A stretch of DNA of 10,284 nucleotides, taken from NCBI GenBank assembly GCA_022839445.1, contig JALHFC010000057.1:1-10284 (forward strand), in the 5' to 3' direction. How positions within the stretch are numbered: the first letter of the stretch is position 1; each line of letters opens with the position of its first letter. Below are positions 4,412-10,284 of this stretch, in pieces. A program made the position numbers and the translations under genes. The notes under the pieces are model-generated. The model was not told where the DNA came from, ran no database searches, and worked only from the letters and a program-made list of their open reading frames with translations. This DNA is from Pelotomaculum sp. GTDB taxonomy: Bacteria > Bacillota > Desulfotomaculia > Desulfotomaculales > Pelotomaculaceae.

Positions 4412-6766
4412 ATGTTTAAGAAAAAATTGTTATGTCCTTTACTTATGATGTTGCTGGTTGTGATCACTGCGGTTACGGTTTCGCCATCGGTGGCGGCAGG
4501 TAACCAGTTGGTGGATATCCAGGAGGCGACATGGGCTGAACAAGCTATAGTAGAAATGTGCGCCGGCGGGATTATCACCGGGTATCCGGACGGGTATTTC
4601 AGGCCTTACAACAACGTAACCAGGGTAGAAGCAGTGACCATGCTAATCCGTGTGATGGGGCTGGAGGAAAGGGCAAAGGAAAAGGAAAATGCGTATGTTG
4701 ATTACAACACGCCACCGGATCTGACTTGGGGCCGGGGCTATATTATCATGGGTGTTGAGCGCGGTATGCTGGACAAGCACTCCCTGGACAGGTTTCTGGT
4801 ATCCCAACCGGCGACCAGGTTGGAAGTGGCGGCGCTGTTATACCATGCCCTTGACCTCGAAGCGGGTGGCGGTTCCCTTACCTTTGACGACGCCGGCCAA
4901 ATACCCGCAGATTACCGGGAGTGCGTTGCCGCAATGGTAAAAAACAATATCATGGAAGGGCTTCCCGGCAATGTTTTTGGGCCTAACGATAATATTAACC
5001 GGGCACAGATGGCGGTCCTTTTAACCCGCCTTATGGATAAAGGCTTTGCCGATCCCTACCCCAACCGCCGTTATAACGGAACCCTTGCGTCCATTGATCC
5101 ATCCGGCTTATTCCTGGCAATGCGGGTTGGTGACTATGGTATTCTCAATAAACTAATAGACTCCGGTTGTGAAGTTTACAGCAATGGAATGCGAACGGCG
5201 CTTTTGGATCTTGCCGCCGGCGATGAGGTCACGCTTGTGCTCGATGATAATGATAGCGTTACCTTTATTAAAGCAAAGCAGGCGATAGCTGCCGACGAGC
5301 ATAAAGGCGCAATAAAATCATTGTTTTCAATCGGCGGTGATTACTGGTTGGCGCTCACGGATATTGACGGTACGGAACGAACCCGTTATGTTGCCCAAGG
5401 AGTCAGAATTACCCGCTCGGGTAGCCCAATAGACATTTCTTATTTATCTATCGGTGACTATATTAAAATCATTGTTGTTGACAACGCGATTACGGAAATA
5501 GATTTAATTGACTCCCTTGATCTTAGCGCCGGCAGTTTGGAAGGGGAAATCACGGATATTGTTACCAGCGACCCATACAGTATAACTATCCGTAACAGCA
5601 AAGGAGACAAAATAAGGTACACGGTTGTTGATGATGTAACAGTCCGGTGGGGTGGTTCCCGCCTCTATTTTGACGACCTGTACAGGGGGGACCGGGTTAA
5701 GCTGGAGTTGGACGGCAGGGGCCGGGTAAATTATATTGAAATAATTGACGAGAGCACATCTGACGATCTTGAAGGGGAAATCACGGATATCACCACCAGC
5801 AGCCCATTTAGCATAACCATTCGCAATGGTAAAGGGGACAAGAAGCAGTACACGGTGATTGGTGGCGTGACAGTGCGGTGGGACGGCGCCCGCCTGTATT
5901 TTGACGACTTGTACAGGGGGGATCAGGTTAGGTTGGAGTTAGACGGCAGGGACCGTGTAGTTTATATTGAAGTAATTGACGAGGGTAAATCCAAAGATCT
6001 CGAAGGGGAAATCTCGGATATTGACACCGGCGATCCGTACGGTATAACCATCCGCAGCGATAAAGGAGACAGAAAGACGTACACGGTGTCGGATAACGTA
6101 ACAGTGCGGCGGGACGGCGCCCGTCTGTATTTCGACGACCTGTACAGGGGGGACCGGGTCAAGTTGGAGTTGGACGGACGGGATCGTGTAACTTATATTG
6201 AAGTAATTAACGAGGGTAAATCCAACGATCTCGAAGGGGAAATCTCGGATATTGTCATCAGCGGATCTTATAGTATAACCATCCTTAATGATAAAGGGGA
6301 CAGAAAGAAGTTTACGGTTATTGATAACGTAACGGTGCGGTGGGACGGCGCCCAGGTTAACTTTTATGATCTATACAGGGGGGACCGGGTCAGGCTGGAA
6401 TTGGACAGCAAGGACCGCGTGACTTACATTGAAGTGATCAAAGAAGACAGGTCGATAATCGCCGGCACAATTACGAGGCTCGACACCTCTAAACCCCAGT
6501 GGCTGGCAATAGAAAATAAATACGATCGAGTAACCAGCTATGATATCGCAAGGTATGCAACTTTTACCAGGGATGGCGCCCGGATTGATCTAAACCAGAT
6601 TGTCATCGGTAGCGAAGTGGAATTGGAAATTAAGAAACAAGAAGTGGAGAGTATCAAGGTGACCAACGATAGAAATATTACCGTGGAAGGCACGGTGGTC
6701 AATGTAGATACCAACCGCCAGAGGATAACCATCAAGCAAAGCAGTGGCAATGAGTTTGTTTATTAA
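4412..6766 (+). CDS. SLH-domain surface protein with tandem beta-rich repeats
   Basis: 784 residues from ATG 4412, with GAGGGGGG (4395-4402) 9 nt upstream. Residues 1-29 are a signal peptide (MFKKK, hydrophobic core, cleavage probably after SVAA). Three SLH domains follow at about 36-88, 95-150 and 156-210, with the signature ends NVTRVEAVTML, PATRLEVAALL and NINRAQMAVLL. SLH domains anchor proteins to pyruvylated secondary cell-wall polymer, so this is an S-layer or S-layer-associated protein. Residues 220-375 hold diverged beta-rich units. Residues 376-682 are four near-identical repeats of 76-77 residues (each LEGEI(T/S)DI ... LYRGD(R/Q)V(K/R)LELD ... YIEVI). A degenerate fifth (683-757) and a partial sixth (758-784) follow, and the protein stops mid-repeat at EFVY. 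Substrate or partner unknown. Its position between rplL and rpoB is unusual. Confidence 0.9.
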   Translation: MFKKKLLCPLLMMLLVVITAVTVSPSVAAGNQLVDIQEATWAEQAIVEMCAGGIITGYPDGYFRPYNNVTRVEAVTMLIRVMGLEERAKEKENAYVDYNTPPDLTWGRGYIIMGVERGMLDKHSLDRFLVSQPATRLEVAALLYHALDLEAGGGSLTFDDAGQIPADYRECVAAMVKNNIMEGLPGNVFGPNDNINRAQMAVLLTRLMDKGFADPYPNRRYNGTLASIDPSGLFLAMRVGDYGILNKLIDSGCEVYSNGMRTALLDLAAGDEVTLVLDDNDSVTFIKAKQAIAADEHKGAIKSLFSIGGDYWLALTDIDGTERTRYVAQGVRITRSGSPIDISYLSIGDYIKIIVVDNAITEIDLIDSLDLSAGSLEGEITDIVTSDPYSITIRNSKGDKIRYTVVDDVTVRWGGSRLYFDDLYRGDRVKLELDGRGRVNYIEIIDESTSDDLEGEITDITTSSPFSITIRNGKGDKKQYTVIGGVTVRWDGARLYFDDLYRGDQVRLELDGRDRVVYIEVIDEGKSKDLEGEISDIDTGDPYGITIRSDKGDRKTYTVSDNVTVRRDGARLYFDDLYRGDRVKLELDGRDRVTYIEVINEGKSNDLEGEISDIVISGSYSITILNDKGDRKKFTVIDNVTVRWDGAQVNFYDLYRGDRVRLELDSKDRVTYIEVIKEDRSIIAGTITRLDTSKPQWLAIENKYDRVTSYDIARYATFTRDGARIDLNQIVIGSEVELEIKKQEVESIKVTNDRNITVEGTVVNVDTNRQRITIKQSSGNEFVY
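5537..6457 (+). repeat. Four tandem about 231-bp coding repeats in the SLH protein
   Basis: Units start at 5537, 5768, 5999 and 6230, exactly 231 bp apart; the last is 228 bp. DNA identity is high, for example GAAGGGGAAATC at the start of each unit and TACAGGGGGGA in the second half. In-frame unit length allows copy number to change by recombination without breaking the gene. A diverged fifth unit begins at 6458. Confidence 0.92.
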
Positions 6767-6874
6767 AATTTATAAATGTCATTGTGGGGTAGTGTCTTCT
6801 TAATTTATTCATGGTATTATATGTATATGTATATATTAAAAGGCAATAATATTTTAGATAGTCACAATTTCACT

Positions 6875-6914
6875 AAAAGCGAGGTATTGTAAGGAAAAAA
6901 CAGACCTTGCTTTT
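6875..6914. other. 11-bp inverted repeat in the AT-rich SLH gene-rpoB gap
   Basis: AAAAGCGAGGT (6875-6885) pairs with ACCTTGCTTTT (6904-6914) over 11 bp with one G-T pair and an 18-nt loop. Only CCCTTGTTT follows, so it is at best a weak terminator for the SLH gene. It lies just upstream of the rpoB TTGACA box and could equally be a regulatory site. The remainder of the 198-nt gap (6767-6964) is AT-rich with no recognisable gene. Confidence 0.45.
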
Positions 6915-6921
6915 CCCTTGT

Positions 6922-6950
6922 TTGACATTCTTTATTTTATTTCTGTTAGG
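6922..6950 (+). promoter_or_regulatory. Candidate rpoB promoter
   Basis: A perfect -35 TTGACA (6922-6927) lies 37 nt before the rpoB start. The -10 is poor: GTTAGG at 17-nt spacing or TGTTAG at 16 nt. If used, transcription would begin almost at the ribosome binding site (AGGGGTG, 6948-6954), leaving nearly no leader. An upstream AT-rich segment (6826-6840, TATTATATGTATATG) is an alternative -10 source without a clear -35. Confidence 0.35.
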
Positions 6951-6964
6951 GGTGTGATGCCTAG

Positions 6965-9900
6965 ATGGCTTATCCTGAAAAGGTGGGGTCCAGGGTCCGG
7001 TATAATTTTGGCAAGCTGAGGGAAGTATTGGAACTACCTAACCTTATTGAGATCCAGCGCAATTCTTACGAGTGGTTTTTGAAAGAGGGTTTGCGGGAGG
7101 TCTTTGAGGATGTTTCCCCAATACTGGACTTTACCGGTAATCTTGTTTTGGAATTCCTGGATTACACCCTTGGGGAAAACAAATATTCCGTGGAAGAGTG
7201 CAAGGAAAGGGACTTCACTTATTCCTCGTCCCTGCGGGTAAAGGTGCGCCTGATCAATAAAGAAACCGGTGAGGTCAAAGAACAGGAAGTCTTTATGGGG
7301 GAATTCCCCTTGATGACTGAAAAGGGCACTTTTATTATCAATGGAGCGGAGAGGGTTATCGTCAGCCAGTTGGTGCGCTCCCCGGGCGTTTATTTTGGCG
7401 ACGCCATCGACACCAGCGGCAAAAGGCTTTTTACAGCCACGATTATTCCTAACAGGGGCGCCTGGTTGGAATTTGAAACTGACGTCAACGACCACATTTT
7501 TGTCCGGATTGACCGTACCAGGAAGATCCCTGCTACGGTATTGGTCCGGGCCCTGGGCTATGGTTCCAATGCTATGGTCACGGAACTTTTCAATGAAGAT
7601 AAAAATATTCTGGAAACTTTGAGCCGGGACAACACTACCTCCGAGGAGGAAGCGTTGGTTGAAATCTATAAGCGTTTAAGGCCGGGAGAGCCGCCCACAG
7701 TGGAAAGCGCCCGCTCACTTTTAGAAGCGCTCTTTTTTGACTCCAAGCGATATGATCTAGCCAATGTTGGTCGCTATAAAATACAAAAGAAATTAAAGCA
7801 CGGGGTGCTCTACCGTAACGGCGAATCCACCGGCGTGGAAACGGTTATGACCGAAACCGGCACGGCGCCGGCGTCTGATGAAAACACTCAGCATAACGCC
7901 GGTACAAAAAAGAGAGATTTTGTCAGGGAGTTGAACAGGGAAGATATCATTGAAACCATAAGATATCTACTTGGCCTGATTAGAGGCGAGGGGACCGTAG
8001 ATGATATTGATCACCTGGGCAACCGCAGGTTGCGCTCCGTGGGTGAATTGTTGCAAAATCAGTTCAGGATAGGGCTTTCCAGGATGGAGCGGGTTGTCCG
8101 GGAGAGGATGACCATCCAGGATGTGGACGTGATCACACCGCAGGTGTTGATCAATATTCGTCCCGTTGTAGCCTCTATTAAGGAGTTTTTTGGTTCCAGT
8201 CAGCTTTCTCAGTTTATGGATCAGACTAACCCGCTGGCGGAGCTTACACACAAAAGGCGCCTGTCGGCCCTGGGACCGGGCGGTCTTTCCCGTGAAAGAG
8301 CCGGTTTCGAGGTGCGGGACGTCCACCATTCCCACTACGGCAGGATGTGTCCTATTGAGACCCCTGAAGGTCCCAATATCGGGTTGATCGGTTCTTTGAG
8401 CACGTATGCCCGGATTAACAGTTTTGGTTTTATTGAAACACCCTACCGCAAGGTAGATAAGGAAAATAAACGGGTTACCGATGAAATCGTCTATCTTACA
8501 GCCGATGAGGAGGAAGGTATTGTCATCGCACAGGCCAACGCGCCTTTAGACGAGGACGGTTGTTTTGCCGAGCCCCGGGTCAATGCCCGGTCCCCGGAAA
8601 TTGTTGTTGTGCCGGCTGAACAAGTTGACTATATGGACGTTTCTCCCAAGCAGGTGTTTAGCATTGCTACGGCGCTGATACCTTTTCTTGAGCACGACGA
8701 CGCCAACCGGGCGCTAATGGGGGCAAACATGCAGCGCCAGGCTGTTCCTTTATTAAAAGCCAGGGCGCCACTGGTAGGTACAGGCGTCGAATACAAGGCT
8801 GCCCGTGATTCCGGGGCGGTAGTTATCGCTAAAAAACCGGGAACGGTAGAAAAGGTAACAGCCAACGAAATTGTGATCAGGGAAGATGACGGGAACATTG
8901 AACGGCGCCGGCTTTTAAAATTTACCCGCTCCAACCAGGGTACCTGCATCAACCAGAAACCCATTGTCGGGGAAAACGACCGTATTGAGGCCGGTCAGGT
9001 CATAGCCGACGGTCCTTCCACCGATAGGGGCGAACTGGCCCTGGGCCGGAATATCCTAGTGGCTTTTATGCCTTGGGAGGGTTATAACTATGAGGATGCT
9101 ATCCTGGTTAGTGAAAAGACTGTTAAAGAAGACTATTTTACTTCAATTCATATAGAGGAGTATGAGTGTGACGCGCGCGACACCAAGCTCGGCCCGGAGG
9201 AAATTACCAGAGATATTCCAAACGTCGGTGAGGAGATACTAAAGGACCTTGATGAGCGGGGGATTATCAGGACGGGGGCGGAAGTGCGCCCCGGGGATAT
9301 CCTGGTAGGAAAAGTAACTCCGAAAGGTGAAACCGAGTTGACTGCGGAAGAGCGTCTTTTGCGGGCTATATTTGGTGAGAAGGCTCGTGAAGTGCGGGAT
9401 ACTTCCTTACGGGTGCCTCACGGTGAGGCCGGAAAAATAGTGGACGTGAAGGTATTTTCCCGTGACATCGGCGATGAATTGCCTCCCGGTGTAAATCAAC
9501 TTGTAAGGGCTTATATAGCTCAAAAGCGCAAAATTTCTGAAGGGGATAAAATGGCGGGCCGGCATGGGAACAAGGGTGTTATCGCCCGGATTTTACCGGA
9601 AGAAGACATGCCTTTCCTGCCGGATGGCACGCCCATTGAAATAGTGCTAAACCCCCTGGGTGTTCCTTCCCGGATGAACCTGAATCTCACCTGGGGTGGG
9701 CGGCCAGGACTATGGGATATTATGTTTCCTCCCCGGTTTTTAACGGGGCTTTAGAAGAAAGCATCTTTGACGCCTTGAAAGAGGCTGCCCTGGTGGAAAG
9801 TGGTCTCCGGGCGGCCATGGAAAAGGCGGGACTGACTGAGGACGATATCATCGGCCCGATAGCCAACATGGAAAAGAATGTCCCGAGGGAAGTCATTACC

Positions 9901-10284
9901 AGGGGACTGGAGCAAACAGATTCTTCGGAAGACGAGCTGGGCATGGCTATCGAAAAGACCGGCCTTCCCAAAAAAACCATTAGACTCCTGGAATCCGTAG
10001 GTATGTCTAAAAAAGACATCCTGCAGGCCCTAAAAAAACTTTTCTATGCCAGAAACGGTAAAATGACCCTATATGACGGCCGTACTGGGGAAGCATTTGA
10101 TAACCCAATAACAGTCGGTTATGTGTATATGCTAAAACTTGCCCACCTAGTAGACGATAAGATCCACGCCCGGTCAACCGGGCCATATTCCCTGGTAACG
10201 CAACAGCCTTTGGGAGGAAAGGCCCAGTTCGGCGGGCAGCGCTTTGGGGAAATGGAAGTGTGGGCGCTGGAAGCGTACGGCGCC
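6965..10284 (+). CDS. rpoB: RNA polymerase beta subunit, frameshifted and 3' partial
   Basis: The gene starts at ATG 6965; an in-frame TAG lies immediately upstream, so no longer start is possible. Recognisable blocks are SQLVRSPGVYF, the rifampicin region GSSQLSQFMDQTNPLAELTH (residues 410-429) with HKRRLSALGPGGL, GYNYEDAI (706-713) with the E-D pair near the active centre, KVTPKGETELTAEERLL, and GDKMAGRHGNKGV (860-872). Residues matching E. coli D516, H526 and S531 are wild type, so a rifampicin-sensitive form is expected. The frame breaks at 9680-9682: after SRMN about 13 nt are missing and the original frame ends at TAG 9752. The true C-terminal sequence (ESHLGWAARTMGYYVSSPVF onward) resumes in the -1 frame from 9682 and stays open to the edge, ending EMEVWALEAYGA. 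About 60 or more C-terminal residues lie outside. Because rpoB is essential, an assembly or sequencing error is the likeliest cause. Confidence 0.95.
9751..10068 (+). other. Helical-repeat expansion inside RpoB
   Basis: Read in the resumed frame, 106 codons separate PVFNGA from LYDGRTG, where Bacillus RpoB has about 23 by my memory. The extra sequence divides into degenerate 13-15-residue units such as AMEKAGLTEDDI (9814-9849), AIEKTGLPKKTI (9946-9981) and LLESVGMSKKDI (9985-10020). The normal short segment in other species (a helix like TLEEAGMSRDAK) resembles one unit, which suggests growth by duplication. It is charged and probably helical; no separate domain is recognised. Confidence 0.7.

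Noticed and set aside
9671..9700. Programmed -1 frameshift in rpoB
   Set aside because: No slippery heptamer or downstream stem is evident, and a slip would not restore the four missing conserved residues after SRMN.

Overview
This window is a slice of a bacterial chromosome carrying the classic transcription/translation gene block tuf - rpmG - secE - nusG - rplK - rplA - rplJ - rplL - rpoB, all on the + strand. Strong AGGAGG-type ribosome binding sites, GTG/TTG starts (rpmG, rplK), RpoB and EF-Tu sequences of Bacillus/Clostridium type, a three-SLH-domain surface protein, and short palindromic GGGGACA...TGTCCCC repeats suggest a low-to-mid GC Firmicute. My best guess is the Desulfotomaculum/Pelotomaculum (Peptococcaceae) group; that is inference, not proof.

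Layout. 1-105 is the tail of tuf. 106-407 has no gene but is rich in structure: a palindromic REP-like element starting at the tuf stop, an 11-bp perfect inverted repeat, and an exact-length 49-bp tandem duplication carrying two TTGACA promoters. Then come rpmG (408-557), secE with a lysine-rich N-terminal extension (659-1093), nusG (1148-1675) and rplK (1700-2125). The rplK-rplA gap (2126-2362) holds a second copy of the REP-like palindrome (38 bp identical to the first) flanked by two tandem arrays. rplA (2363-3061) is followed by an L10-type mRNA leader with an attenuator hairpin, then rplJ (3273-3800), rplL (3842-4225) and a strong intrinsic terminator (4271-4307).

An unusual insertion separates rplL from rpoB: a possible 17-codon leader ORF (4342-4395) and a 784-residue SLH-domain surface protein (4412-6766) with four nearly identical 231/228-bp tandem repeats. 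A 198-bp AT-rich gap with an 11-bp inverted repeat and a TTGACA box leads into rpoB (6965 to beyond the right edge).

rpoB is the most surprising gene. Its reading frame breaks at about 9680, where about 13 nt encoding the conserved residues after SRMN are missing, and it resumes intact in another frame to the window end. Shortly after the break it carries an expansion of about 80 residues made of degenerate 13-15-residue helical units, between PVFNGA and LYDGRTG, where other bacteria have only about 23 residues.

Functionally, the block couples ribosome stalk/L1/L11 production, translocon (SecE), elongation factor NusG and RNA polymerase beta. The duplicated promoters, L10 leader attenuator, rplL terminator and separate rpoB promoter candidate suggest that the modules are tuned separately here.
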